Source: a virus. From it: DNA of 45,867 nt. The position numbers were made by a program, and so were the translations under genes. Of the stretch, positions 1-9,092 are shown piece after piece (the stretch's first letter is position 1; each line of letters opens with the position of its first letter). The stretch is from positions 1-45,867 of IMG/VR virus record IMGVR_UViG_3300023443_000078. One strand, given 5' to 3'. The notes beneath the pieces are model-generated. The model worked only from the letters and a program-made list of their open reading frames with translations, ran no database searches and was not told where the DNA came from.

Positions 1-144
1 GATTAGAGAGCCAGGAGAATACAGAATGGTAACTAAGGAAGAGGAAGAACAGAATAAGTTAATGGATGAGGTAGCTAGAGGCAGAGAAAGAAGCTCAGGG
101 CAAACAAGTGATGGATCTACAGCACCTTACTACACCTTACCTCC
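1..144. repeat. Terminal direct repeat, left copy
   Basis: Bases 1-144 are identical to 45724-45867. The gene reading through the right end continues in frame through the left end, so the true molecule is either circular in the assembly (circularly permuted or concatemer-derived) or has a short direct terminal repeat. An assembler overlap gives the same picture. The unique unit is 45,723 bp. Confidence 0.95.
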
Positions 145-373
145 AGCATCTACTCAGCTTCAGGATCTTATATCTTATAAAGATATGAATGGACAGATGG
201 CAGAGATCTTCAGATCAACCTATCGCTATGGACAACCTTCTCATTCAGGTAAGATGAGAGATATAAAGAAGATTATCTTCTATGCACAAGCTGAGCTGGA
301 GAGATTGGAGACTTATGAAGTAGTTGCTCCAGCGCCGCCATCGCCGCCACTTACAGATCTTATTCCATTCTAG
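1..373 (+). CDS. DUF3310-like small protein, 3' part (gene wraps the ends)
   Basis: This is the 3' part of a 141-aa gene whose ATG is at 45671. Across the circle junction (53 nt plus 373 nt) the frame is uninterrupted, so a start at 26 would lose 26 residues. The N-terminal third is charged and low-complexity. The middle has a YYTLP segment followed by a helical part with RDIKKIIFYAQAELERL, which resembles the DUF3310 family of small phage proteins (resemblance from memory). The C-terminus is Pro/Ala-rich. It is the last gene of the rightward block and ends in the first TAG of a tandem TAGTCCTTC repeat shared with the convergent late block. Function unknown. Confidence 0.8.
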   Translation, partial: IREPGEYRMVTKEEEEQNKLMDEVARGRERSSGQTSDGSTAPYYTLPPASTQLQDLISYKDMNGQMAEIFRSTYRYGQPSHSGKMRDIKKIIFYAQAELERLETYEVVAPAPPSPPLTDLIPF

Positions 374-403
374 TCCTTCTAGTCCTTCTAGTCCTTCTAG
401 TCC
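371..403. repeat. Tandem 9-bp repeat TAGTCCTTC (3.7 copies) with stops on both strands
   Basis: Copies start at 371, 380, 389 and 398 (last partial). As 9 is a multiple of 3 and each junction reads CTAG, every copy gives an in-frame TAG to the rightward gene and, on the minus strand, an in-frame TAG to the leftward gene. The used stops are 371-373 (plus) and 399-397 (minus). No hairpin terminator is visible here. Confidence 0.9.
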
Positions 404-3400
404 GCAGTAAAGTCCCTCACTTCCCTTCCACCCATTAATAATTGCATACTTTCAGCAAAGGGATTAGTAAGGCTCTTCTGGATTTCAGCCGCTTGAGAAA
501 GGTTAGCTGTCTTATATAACTGAGTAAACCAGCGGCTGAAATCCTTCTGTCTCCCTCCTATCTTAGCATAATCCTCAGCAAAGTTATTAATCTGATCTTG
601 CGTAGGATTCTGCCCAGCAATCATAGTACTCTTAATAGCCTGCCCCAAAGCCATCCTAGCTTTCCCATCCTTAGCTTCATATGCTTGATACCTATATGTA
701 GCATCGATAGCAATAGCTTCATCGAATGGTTTCCCTCCTGCTAACCTACCCAAATTCGTAAGACTTAATAGATCATTAGAAGCAATAACATTACCTCTCT
801 TAGAAGTAGAATAAGATGCAGCTAATGGATTATCAAATCCTTGCAGCGTCTGAGCTAGTCCAGCAAGAGGACGAGATAAAGAGTTATGCTCTAAGCCTTG
901 AAGGATGGTAGTAGTAACATCCCCGCCAGCAGCCAGCTTACCAGCAGTTTGAAATAAGTTACCTAGCACTCTACCTGTAGCTTGGATCAGAGGTATGCTA
1001 GCAGGATCAGTAGGTATAATAGTTACATGTCTAGGATTAATATCACCCCGAGTATAGAGATTAATCTTAAGATCTGGATCAATCAAACCTAAGAAATTAG
1101 AGGCGGCTCCATACATAAGCCAGTCGCCAGCTTGCTTGCCAGCTACTCCATACACTGCATCATAAGCATCCTTATGTGTAGAGTTCCCTGAAGCAGTACC
1201 TACCAGATGCGTATTAATCGCATTGAATGCAGGTAAGCCATTCATACCGTGGATAGTACCTTGCAGAGCAAGTAATGTCATAGCATCTTTAGCATGACCT
1301 TCACCTGTATGTCTTAGGAGTTGCTGCATAAGATTAAACTGATAGGTCTGGAATAATCCTACAGCTTGTCCTATAGCTCCTTGAAATAGCATAGGCCTCT
1401 GAGCTGCTAGATAGTTCCCCTGTGTTCTATTAACAAAGGTATTAATATAAGCTAGCTGCTCTCTAGCCCCCATTAGTCCTCTACTTATAGCTACATCAGT
1501 CATCTGTTTCATAACATCAGCAGCTACAAATCTATTAAATTCTTCAGCTAATCTATTACCGGTTATCTGCTCTCCCTTATCAGCTAAAACTCTTAACTTA
1601 GCATGCCTTTCATTGATCTTAAAATCCCAAAAACCAACACTCTTCTTAGGATTAAATGTGAGATCTTCTAATGTACTTCTGTACTGATCTGAGATAGAAG
1701 TAGCAAAGCCATTCTCCTTATAGAACTTCATATCATCAGAGGTTCTATTAAATTTCAGCATTGCATTAGCAATAAGCTTCTGAGGAGAGAAGATAACCTT
1801 ATCTGTACCAGGCACATTGATCTTAGTCAGAACATTCCATGAAGCCTGGGCTCCCTCTCCTCCACTATTAATTAACCTGGTAAGTGAAGCTGTCTCTGAG
1901 CCTAAGAGTACATTAGCAGACACTGCATTAGTAGCTGCATTAAGCATATCCCAGCGGATTACTACTGTAGCTATTATACTATTAGCTTTCTGTACTACAG
2001 TTGTGAGTGCTCCTCTAGCTGGCTGTGCATTAGCAAACACCTCCATACTCGCATCATACTTAGCACCACTATAGCCTGCTTTCTCCAGCATCTTATTCAC
2101 TTCTAATAACTGCTCAGGAGTCTTAGCAGTCTCCATCACAGCAGTAGCTTTCATAAGAGTAGTAGTTACAGTTTTATCCGCCATGGTATTAGTCCACTGC
2201 CACCAAGGATAACTCTCATTCTTCCTTAGCGCCAATGCTGTATTCACATAGTCATTAAAAGGATTAGTTATTGAGTCTGGAATACCAAGCTTATCTCTAA
2301 TCTTTCCGAACTTACTAGCATCTGCTTTCCCTACACCTCTTCCTAAAGCTTCTAGCTCTCTGAACTGTACTTCATATTTAGAAGTAACAGCTTCTCTCAC
2401 TAAGCCCGACTCTCTTTCTAAGTGCCAGTTGAGGAAATCAGAAGTTATTTTAGTGGGATCAGTAGCTGGCAGAAAGGGAGAGCTAGTTCCTGTCCTATGC
2501 ACTGCTGTATCTAAGTAGTTATTACTAAGTGTCTTCTCGTAACTAAACTGTCCTATACTTTTAAAGTACTCTTCTGCATCATCTTTAAAGAGCACCTTAA
2601 GTTGCGGGTTTTGTTCTAGCTTAGTTGCCATCTGCTGTAACTCTTCTCCAGTAGTAGCGAATAGAGTTCTTGATTGATTACCTGAAGTGACACTCTCATC
2701 TATTACTATAGCAAAATTAGGAAAGTCTTTAGGGTTCACAGGTATAGGGTAGAAAGCATCAGCCGCCCGATTGAACTGAGTTCCTTGTGCTGTACGTATC
2801 CCAGCTAGGGATGCTGTTCTTGCTCCATTAACTTCTATATGAGCCTTAGTCAGATCTCGAACTTCTTGAGTCTTAAGTTCTATCCTAGGCTTCATAGCTG
2901 GGTTAGCAAGAGTAGGCCGCTTAGGCACAGCTGTTCCTGCAGCAGTAGCTTCTTCAGCAGCCTGCTTCCAGCGAATAATATCTAACGGCTCTAAGGCATC
3001 TCCAGCTGCATTAAGTCCGTAGATACCATCTATATTCCTTACCTCAGCACTGATAGTAGACCACTCAATAGCAGCCTGTTGGTTATTACCAAGCTTATAG
3101 AGTAGCGGCTCTAGTACCTCTCTAGCTCCATCCTTAGCAGCAGTGATAGCTCTGCTAGTTACATTACCGGCTTGCTCTACTGCTGAAGCTAGACTACCAT
3201 AACCTCCTGAAGCTGACTTAAAGAACCCAGCTCCGGCGCCTGAAGGTACAGCACCACTAAATACTCTACCACTATTTATTTCTGGTAGCTGCTCATAGAA
3301 CTTACCTAATGGAACAGCAGCAGCTCTTGCTGTACCTTCCTGATATAACTTCTGCTGCTCTTTAAGAATAACCATGTTCTCAATTACAAAGTTATCTAAA

Positions 3401-5379
3401 CCCTCAAAAGGTTTGCTATCATATGTGAGCTTAATATGCTGAGGTACATTCCATATATCTACTATACCTTCCTTCTCTTTCCTAGCTCCTTGCTTCACCA
3501 GTTGCTTATTATAGTTCTGGGCATAGGATTGCATAGCTAACATATCATCTAAAGCGTATGCAGATGTAGAATCTTTTAGCACCTCTCCATTAAGAAGAGA
3601 GGAACGTACATTAGTTATTGCAGCTATCTCATCTTGTATAAGTCCTGCAGTGCCTGCCTTCTCTCCTCGTATAGCTAGGAGTCTATTAGCAAGTGATATC
3701 TTTTTATCCCCTATAAAGTCCCTAAGAGAAGTACCTATAACTTCTCCCTTATCCAATCCCGTGAACTTTACATTAGCTAAGGCCTCAGGATCTGTTACTT
3801 CAAGCATCACCTTTTCCATAAGAGGAAGGTCATTCACATTCACAGTTAGAGGCTTGGATGCTGTAGGTTTAAAGGGAGCAAGCTTCTGCGCCCACATATA
3901 TCTAGCTTGTGCTTCAAAAGTATCAGCACGTAAGATGTTCCAAGCAGTTCCCTTGCCTACCTTATTAAACTTAAGATCAAATGGGAACTTCTTCTGTCCA
4001 GCAGTAACACCTGAAGGAGTAACCTTTATTTTCTGCTTGCCTTTAAGAGTATCTACAAGAGAGATAACAGTAGGCTTCTCAGGAGTTATTCTACCTGTAT
4101 CTTCGCCCCACATCTTTACATACTTCACTGTGATATCAGAAGCAGCAAGCTCCTCTGTTTCTTTAGCAGTAGCCTTACCTGAGATTGCTCTAGCTTGTAA
4201 TTTTTCTGATCTAGCTGCTATCTTAGAAGTTACACCTAGCTTAGTACTATCCACTAATCCTATAAAGGCTGCTTGCTGTACTTCAAACTTAGCTGCTTCT
4301 AAAGGACCTATGAATTCTCTCTCAGCTTTAGTTACTTTAAATGCATTGAATAAAGCCCTAGCTACATCTTGATCGCCATTAGATAGAACCCCCAACTCTC
4401 CTCTTATTCTATTCTCTAACGTAGTTCTTTTAGATTTAGATGCAGACTCTAAGAAAGCTTGTCTGCTAGCTCCTACATTAGTAGGAATAGGAGGTATGTT
4501 ATTAAGTTGTTCAAAGTCAAGCACTACTTTATCATAAGAAGTAGAAGCTGCAGCTGGCTCTGCTACAGATGTCCAAGGCCTAGCCTCCACAGCAGCAGTA
4601 TCAGCAGCTCTCTTAAGAGAGAATGAAATCCTAGTTGCATCTATTGTTCCTCCTATAAGACCAAAGACGCCAGCACCAAATGCTACATTAGTTGCGAAGT
4701 CTCCAAAGTCTTGGTTCTCTAGAATAGGAGATTTAAATAAGGTAGCAGCTACAGCAGTTTCAAAAGCTAATGCCTCTAAAGCATTCTGTCCAAAGCCTCC
4801 AGCTACTGCTCTTAATGCATTGCCATTTAGAATAGAGGCCGCACTGGAATTAGTAGTTACCTCTAGCAAAGCTTTCTCTAAGGCAGGGGCTTTTATACTA
4901 TTAGATAAGAGACCTAAAGCAACTCCTGTATTATCTCCAAAGCTACCAGTGGCAATGGCTGCACGTAGATTCTTCTGTCCAGCGTTTAAAACTTTAATAG
5001 CACCCAGGCCAGGAACTAGAGAACTCATCATAAAACCTACTAAGTCTACATAGGTTTGATTCTCTTTATAGAATGCACCTAGATTAGAATCTAAGCTAGC
5101 TATAAGTTCACCTGTATCTGAGCGTTCAAAGTCTGCTCCGAATAGATTACCTATATCTGTAGGTATATTATATAGCTGGTTAGCCCCCGAAATTATAGAA
5201 GTACCAATGAATTTAGGGACGTTATCAATAGCATTTAATGCGGAATCTACAAAGGTCTCATTCCCATTAGCTATATTTAATGTATCGGAAGCTGTCATAT
5301 AACTAGGTATAGAGGAACCACTGGTATCTTGACCGGAGGCTATTCTAGATAAAGCTTCAGCATAAGATGTTATAGCCAT
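397..5379 (-). CDS. Giant internal virion / DNA ejection protein (T7 gp16-like position)
   Basis: A 1660-aa protein, last gene of the late block. Its size, position after three smaller genes in the order and relative size of T7 gp13-gp14-gp15, and lack of any tape-measure gene in the genome argue for a giant ejection protein that enters the cell with the DNA. It is largely helical and Ala-rich, with a hydrophobic stretch near residues 108-130 (VGFMMSSLVPGLGAIKVL) and a long region rich in Gln/Asn/Phe around residues 1325-1420 (GLFQTYQFNLMQQLL), seen in other podophage giant virion proteins. I could not see a clear lytic transglycosylase motif such as the T7 gp16 one. The start is 6 nt after the preceding stop with no strong ribosome site, suggesting translational coupling. 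Family assignment is inference from context. Confidence 0.7.
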   Translation of the reverse strand: MAITSYAEALSRIASGQDTSGSSIPSYMTASDTLNIANGNETFVDSALNAIDNVPKFIGTSIISGANQLYNIPTDIGNLFGADFERSDTGELIASLDSNLGAFYKENQTYVDLVGFMMSSLVPGLGAIKVLNAGQKNLRAAIATGSFGDNTGVALGLLSNSIKAPALEKALLEVTTNSSAASILNGNALRAVAGGFGQNALEALAFETAVAATLFKSPILENQDFGDFATNVAFGAGVFGLIGGTIDATRISFSLKRAADTAAVEARPWTSVAEPAAASTSYDKVVLDFEQLNNIPPIPTNVGASRQAFLESASKSKRTTLENRIRGELGVLSNGDQDVARALFNAFKVTKAEREFIGPLEAAKFEVQQAAFIGLVDSTKLGVTSKIAARSEKLQARAISGKATAKETEELAASDITVKYVKMWGEDTGRITPEKPTVISLVDTLKGKQKIKVTPSGVTAGQKKFPFDLKFNKVGKGTAWNILRADTFEAQARYMWAQKLAPFKPTASKPLTVNVNDLPLMEKVMLEVTDPEALANVKFTGLDKGEVIGTSLRDFIGDKKISLANRLLAIRGEKAGTAGLIQDEIAAITNVRSSLLNGEVLKDSTSAYALDDMLAMQSYAQNYNKQLVKQGARKEKEGIVDIWNVPQHIKLTYDSKPFEGLDNFVIENMVILKEQQKLYQEGTARAAAVPLGKFYEQLPEINSGRVFSGAVPSGAGAGFFKSASGGYGSLASAVEQAGNVTSRAITAAKDGAREVLEPLLYKLGNNQQAAIEWSTISAEVRNIDGIYGLNAAGDALEPLDIIRWKQAAEEATAAGTAVPKRPTLANPAMKPRIELKTQEVRDLTKAHIEVNGARTASLAGIRTAQGTQFNRAADAFYPIPVNPKDFPNFAIVIDESVTSGNQSRTLFATTGEELQQMATKLEQNPQLKVLFKDDAEEYFKSIGQFSYEKTLSNNYLDTAVHRTGTSSPFLPATDPTKITSDFLNWHLERESGLVREAVTSKYEVQFRELEALGRGVGKADASKFGKIRDKLGIPDSITNPFNDYVNTALALRKNESYPWWQWTNTMADKTVTTTLMKATAVMETAKTPEQLLEVNKMLEKAGYSGAKYDASMEVFANAQPARGALTTVVQKANSIIATVVIRWDMLNAATNAVSANVLLGSETASLTRLINSGGEGAQASWNVLTKINVPGTDKVIFSPQKLIANAMLKFNRTSDDMKFYKENGFATSISDQYRSTLEDLTFNPKKSVGFWDFKINERHAKLRVLADKGEQITGNRLAEEFNRFVAADVMKQMTDVAISRGLMGAREQLAYINTFVNRTQGNYLAAQRPMLFQGAIGQAVGLFQTYQFNLMQQLLRHTGEGHAKDAMTLLALQGTIHGMNGLPAFNAINTHLVGTASGNSTHKDAYDAVYGVAGKQAGDWLMYGAASNFLGLIDPDLKINLYTRGDINPRHVTIIPTDPASIPLIQATGRVLGNLFQTAGKLAAGGDVTTTILQGLEHNSLSRPLAGLAQTLQGFDNPLAASYSTSKRGNVIASNDLLSLTNLGRLAGGKPFDEAIAIDATYRYQAYEAKDGKARMALGQAIKSTMIAGQNPTQDQINNFAEDYAKIGGRQKDFSRWFTQLYKTANLSQAAEIQKSLTNPFAESMQLLMGGREVRDFTAD

Positions 5380-5385
5380 AGGATG

Positions 5386-7302
5386 TTATCTCTGTGGTGT
5401 AGTTGCGGGAGCAGTGGAAGTAGGAGTAACCACTTGCTCTTTAGGGAAGGTGCTCATGAGTTTGATTATGTGATTACTAACTTCTGTCCTATCCATGAAG
5501 TCTACGATAGTTGTTTTAAGCAGGCCCTCAACAGCAGAAGCTACAGCAGAAGCTACAGCAGCTTCAGTTCCTTTAGTTGCTTTAGTTGCTGTCTTAATTA
5601 CACCTATAGGACCTATGATATCTAATATAACTCCAGTAGTGACCTTTAACCTTTCAAAGGAAGTAGGCTCTCTAAAGAGTACAGCTTTATAAGTTTCCTG
5701 ATTAGGTAATCCTACTCTCCTAAACCCTCCGAACATAGTGTTATTATAGTCAACAGCAGCTGTAAAGATAGTAACTATTCCAGCAGTAGCTTCATCAGGA
5801 GATATAGAGTTGCTTCTTATACCAGCTATTGCAGCTTCCATAATCCTTTGTGGGTTTGTCTCCTTCATAGCCATAGGAGAAAGGACTCTTTTATATAAAG
5901 TAGAATCAGCTACTGCAGCTCTGGTTTCTAGCACAGTCATAGGAGGAGCTTGATACATATTAGTTGTATCGCCTGCTGTAATACCAGAAGCAGCAGTCTT
6001 TGCTAAGTCACTTGCTATAGTATTATAATCAGATTTTATTACAGCATCATCCTTAGGTACGCCATCCTTTCTATACTTCTCCACCTGAACAGTTGCTACT
6101 CTATCTAATAGTCTTGTAGCTGGAGTGCTATCAAAGTTACCTGAAGGAGCTACTATAGATAAAGTCTCACTGGCTTCAAAAGGAGTGCTGCCTAATACAG
6201 GTTGAATAGAGCTTCCTATCTCTAAGAGTTTTCTATACTTAGCTCCTGTGGCTCCAGGCTGATTAAGACCGAAGATTATTCTCTCTCTAGGCTCTATAGC
6301 AAGCCCAGCAGCAGACTGTCCTGATTGCCCTGCATCGCCTAGTTGCTTCTCGATAGTTAATACGTCATTGAATTTCTTAATAGTAGCTGCATTATTAGTT
6401 ATAGCTGCATTTATATCGCCGGGATTAGTTAACTTAGCTGTCTCTAATCTTAAAGCAGCAGCCTCCGCAGCTACCCTAGCGGCAGGTAATGATACCTCCC
6501 ACTCTTTCCTAGCTTGCTCCATCTTCTCTGATTGAAACGCTAGCTGCTTTTCTGCAAACTTCCTCTGTTCAACTTCTCCTTCTATCCTGAATAACTGTAC
6601 CCTATTAGCTACATTCCTAGCACTAGCTGTTTCCATAGCAGCCATTACACTAGCATTAGCATGGATATTCTTTATCTGCTGCTCGGCTGCTTTAACATCT
6701 CCTTCAGCTCCTATGATTCTATAGTTAGCTGCAACAGTTCCTTCATTGAGAGTAGCTTTAGTTAGCGCGTTAACTCTAGCAATAGATTCAGTTGAGGCGG
6801 CAGTATTATTTACTTGCCGTTCTGTATTAGCTAGTTTCGCTTGAGCAGCTGCTAATCTAGTATCTGTTAATTTTAAAGTAAACTTATTCAGCGCGTTATC
6901 TATTATACCAATTCCTGGATCGCCCCTGTCTGTAGAAGCTAAAGCTACCCTCTCAGATAGAATATCCTCCACTCTCTTATTATCTTCAGTGAGCTGTGAT
7001 ATAAGAGCAGCCTGTGCATCAGCGCCTCCTGCTATTTCAAAAGCTTCTATAGTAGCAGTCTGCGCTTGCAAATCTGCATTATCTCTAGCTTTAACTGTGA
7101 TCTGAGTAGCGGCAGTTATATCTGAGATAGAAGCAGTTATCACATCCATTGCTGTCTGTGTCTCTTTAATACCTACCTCAGACTGCTGTATAGTAGATAC
7201 TGTCCTAGCAGTAGATTCAGCTATAGCTTTAGTTATATCATCTATAGAAGTAGTTGGTGTAGTAGCAGGCTCTGCTTGATTTAATATAGGATTGTGCGGC
7301 AT
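5386..7302 (-). CDS. Internal virion protein (T7 gp15-like position)
   Basis: A 638-aa protein, mostly predicted helical, Ala/Thr/Glu-rich with long heptad-like stretches (roughly residues 40-300, many AAE, QLAFQ and ARKEW patterns), consistent with a rod-like internal virion component. It lies immediately upstream of the 1660-aa protein and downstream of two small genes, the same order as the T7 gp13-16 core/ejection genes. Near the C-terminus an ASAV-ASAV tandem is encoded by repeated 12-bp units at about 5543-5570, a likely replication-slippage expansion. No enzymatic motif recognised. Assignment rests on order and composition. Confidence 0.6.
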   Translation of the reverse strand: MPHNPILNQAEPATTPTTSIDDITKAIAESTARTVSTIQQSEVGIKETQTAMDVITASISDITAATQITVKARDNADLQAQTATIEAFEIAGGADAQAALISQLTEDNKRVEDILSERVALASTDRGDPGIGIIDNALNKFTLKLTDTRLAAAQAKLANTERQVNNTAASTESIARVNALTKATLNEGTVAANYRIIGAEGDVKAAEQQIKNIHANASVMAAMETASARNVANRVQLFRIEGEVEQRKFAEKQLAFQSEKMEQARKEWEVSLPAARVAAEAAALRLETAKLTNPGDINAAITNNAATIKKFNDVLTIEKQLGDAGQSGQSAAGLAIEPRERIIFGLNQPGATGAKYRKLLEIGSSIQPVLGSTPFEASETLSIVAPSGNFDSTPATRLLDRVATVQVEKYRKDGVPKDDAVIKSDYNTIASDLAKTAASGITAGDTTNMYQAPPMTVLETRAAVADSTLYKRVLSPMAMKETNPQRIMEAAIAGIRSNSISPDEATAGIVTIFTAAVDYNNTMFGGFRRVGLPNQETYKAVLFREPTSFERLKVTTGVILDIIGPIGVIKTATKATKGTEAAVASAVASAVEGLLKTTIVDFMDRTEVSNHIIKLMSTFPKEQVVTPTSTAPATTPQR

Positions 7303-7317
7303 AGTATCTCCTTAGAC

Positions 7318-7722
7318 TTAAAAACCAAAATCTGTGGTTAGGCCGAACTCATTTTCAAATCCGCTGCCTGTCTGTGCAACAGCTCTTGTAAGATCTTCTG
7401 TTTCAGTTCCTGTGTCTCTAGTAACAGTTTCGCCAGTAAGCTTAGCTAATTCTCCTACTAACTTAGCTGTTAGATCACCTGCTGCTTGCGCTGCTACTGT
7501 ACTGCCAAATATGCCAGCAGTTTGCTCTCCTGCAAAGATCTCAGCTAAGCCACCTGGTCCACTTAGTACATCTTCAATCAGTCTTTCAATAGCAGCATCA
7601 TCTAGCTGTAACTGTTGTGTTCTTGTCTTATCAGTTGTTATTGTTCCTGTTCTATCTTCAGCCAAGTTACTTTTCTCTCTAGTATCTGTCACTTTACCTT
7701 CAGTGCCTGCGCCAAAACTCAT
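7318..7722 (-). CDS. Small virion protein (T7 gp14-like position)
   Basis: A 134-aa protein with a polar Thr/Asp/Glu/Arg-rich N-terminal third (residues 1-40), a central helical Ala/Leu-rich part (about 40-95, including AAGDLTAKLVGELAKLTGE) and a Gly/Phe-rich C-terminus. The minus-strand start at 7722 has AGGAGAAT upstream, a good ribosome site. It sits between the GNAT-like gene and the 638-aa protein, where T7-type phages have a short internal virion protein. No family recognised with certainty; role inferred from order. Confidence 0.55.
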   Translation of the reverse strand: MSFGAGTEGKVTDTREKSNLAEDRTGTITTDKTRTQQLQLDDAAIERLIEDVLSGPGGLAEIFAGEQTAGIFGSTVAAQAAGDLTAKLVGELAKLTGETVTRDTGTETEDLTRAVAQTGSGFENEFGLTTDFGF

Positions 7723-7739
7723 AATAATTCTCCTATATA

Positions 7740-8183
7740 CTATTTTAAAAAAGATGATACAGCCATAAAGTATACTAAATCATTCTCCTTCCTGACCTCT
7801 TTGAATCCAATCTTCCTGCACATGTTAGCTATCTTACCTTCTGGACAGCTAGTGATTAAACCCTTTGCTTCTGGATAAGCCTCTTTAAAGAACCATTGCA
7901 TAGAAGCTAGAGTCAGCGCCCTACTCGCTCTTATACTATCCTTAGGACAAGCTACATGGCATTCATGTATGCCCTCCTTAACTTCGAATACTTTAAATAG
8001 CATCTTAAATGATTTAAACGTTATAATATACAGGGGAATCTTTCTTGTAGATATATACCCAGGGAGTTCAGATAAGTTATCTAGAGGAAGCGCAGCAAAT
8101 AACTGAGGCTCTGATAGAATATCTAAAGACTGTTCTGGTGTTGCGTAGTTTACTTTAAATGTAGGCTTAGATACAGTACTCAT
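7740..8183 (-). CDS. GNAT-fold-like protein of the ejection cluster (T7 gp13-like position)
   Basis: A 147-aa protein with features of the N-acetyltransferase fold used by small podovirus assembly proteins: a central beta region (IPLYIITFKSFKMLFKVF), a helix rich in Ala/Ser (RASRALTLASMQWFFKEAY), then a strand and the typical C-terminal MCRKIGFKEV segment seen in GNAT domains. The acetyl-CoA pyrophosphate loop (Q/RxxGxG/A) is not clear, so it may be structural and not catalytic. Its ATG overlaps the stop of the upstream 113-aa gene by one base, so the two are co-translated. It heads the gp13-gp16-like string. Confidence 0.6.
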   Translation of the reverse strand: MSTVSKPTFKVNYATPEQSLDILSEPQLFAALPLDNLSELPGYISTRKIPLYIITFKSFKMLFKVFEVKEGIHECHVACPKDSIRASRALTLASMQWFFKEAYPEAKGLITSCPEGKIANMCRKIGFKEVRKENDLVYFMAVSSFLK

Positions 8184-8524
8184 TATACGCTAGTTCCATC
8201 ATATTCTGTATAAGTAATCTTAGCATTCAGATCACTAGCAGCAGCTCCGCCAGTAGTTTGTGTGCCTGTAATTACTACTCCTGCAACATACCCCTGACCT
8301 ATTATCTCTACGACATCTATTGAGCTATCAGCAGCTATACTATATACAGCTACTTCTGTACCGTCTTCTTGTATGTCAACAGCTCTATCAAAAGCAGTTA
8401 CGTTATGTATGCTAAATGCAGTAATAACTCTACGCGTACCTGTACCAGGAATGAACAGAGGAGTAGATACACTTACTGCATTTAGCTGTACTAGAGTCTG
8501 TCCTATATTAGCTTTAATAGTCAT
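8183..8524 (-). CDS. Small beta-rich virion protein
   Basis: A 113-aa protein of unrecognised family. Alternating hydrophobic/polar residues with many Val/Ile/Thr/Gly predict a beta-sandwich or decoration-type domain. No signal peptide or membrane segment. It lies between the nozzle-like gene cluster and the ejection genes and overlaps the next gene by one base, so it belongs to the late operon and is probably a minor virion or tail component. Confidence 0.5.
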   Translation of the reverse strand: MTIKANIGQTLVQLNAVSVSTPLFIPGTGTRRVITAFSIHNVTAFDRAVDIQEDGTEVAVYSIAADSSIDVVEIIGQGYVAGVVITGTQTTGGAAASDLNAKITYTEYDGTSV

Positions 8525-8538
8525 AAGAGTCTTTCTCT

Positions 8539-9087
8539 CTATACTGTATTCATTTGCAGGGCAGTTTTAATCTTTGCAAGAAGTGAGTTAAATTTATTAG
8601 TTATAAATCCATTATAGTCTGTAGCTATGAAAGTATTTATAGTTGCTTTGCAGTCATTAACTAGATCTACTATCTCTTGTATCTGAGTCTGGCTATAGGC
8701 TCCAGGAGCTGCACTAGCATCAGCAGTACTTACAGACTCAGAAGAGGTTGATGCATTGGTGAGTAAGGTAGCTAATAATGCTACGCCTCCTATAGCTTCA
8801 GTTGCGAAGTCTTCAGTTCCTACATTCTCCCCAGTAACTCCATGAGCTGAATTAGAGCTTATATGCACAGTAAGAGTAGCCCTTACTTTTCCACCTACAG
8901 CGACTGACACAGTCACTTCTTGAGCTAAGTCTACATTCTCGTCACCACTAAAAGTAATTAAGCCTTCTATGGCATTATGTATATCAAGTAATTCTCTATA
9001 TAACCCTTCAGGAGTATCTATGTCAGCAGGTACATTACCTAAAGTTAATTCAACAGGGGAGTTATATGTATTAGTAGGTGCAACCAT
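8539..9087 (-). CDS. Late-operon structural protein, unknown family
   Basis: A 182-aa protein. The N-terminal half is mixed (ELTLGNVPADIDTPEGLYRE, then helical). The middle is beta-like (VTVSVAVGGKVRATLTVHI). A Ser/Ala-rich linker near residues 108-130 leads to a C-terminal helix (residues 130-180). It follows the nozzle-like gene after 5 nt on the minus strand and precedes the 113-aa gene. Family not recognised; virion role inferred from the operon. Confidence 0.5.
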   Translation of the reverse strand: MVAPTNTYNSPVELTLGNVPADIDTPEGLYRELLDIHNAIEGLITFSGDENVDLAQEVTVSVAVGGKVRATLTVHISSNSAHGVTGENVGTEDFATEAIGGVALLATLLTNASTSSESVSTADASAAPGAYSQTQIQEIVDLVNDCKATINTFIATDYNGFITNKFNSLLAKIKTALQMNTV

Positions 9088-9092
9088 AGGAG

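Noticed and set aside
3650-4372. Long plus-strand frame of 240 codons inside the giant virion gene
   Set aside because: Antisense shadow of the 1660-aa gene without ribosome site; composition follows the complementary codons.
5543-5570. Possible repeat element in the 638-aa gene
   Set aside because: Only two and a half 12-bp units in frame, giving ASAV repeats; simple slippage, not a mobile or CRISPR repeat.
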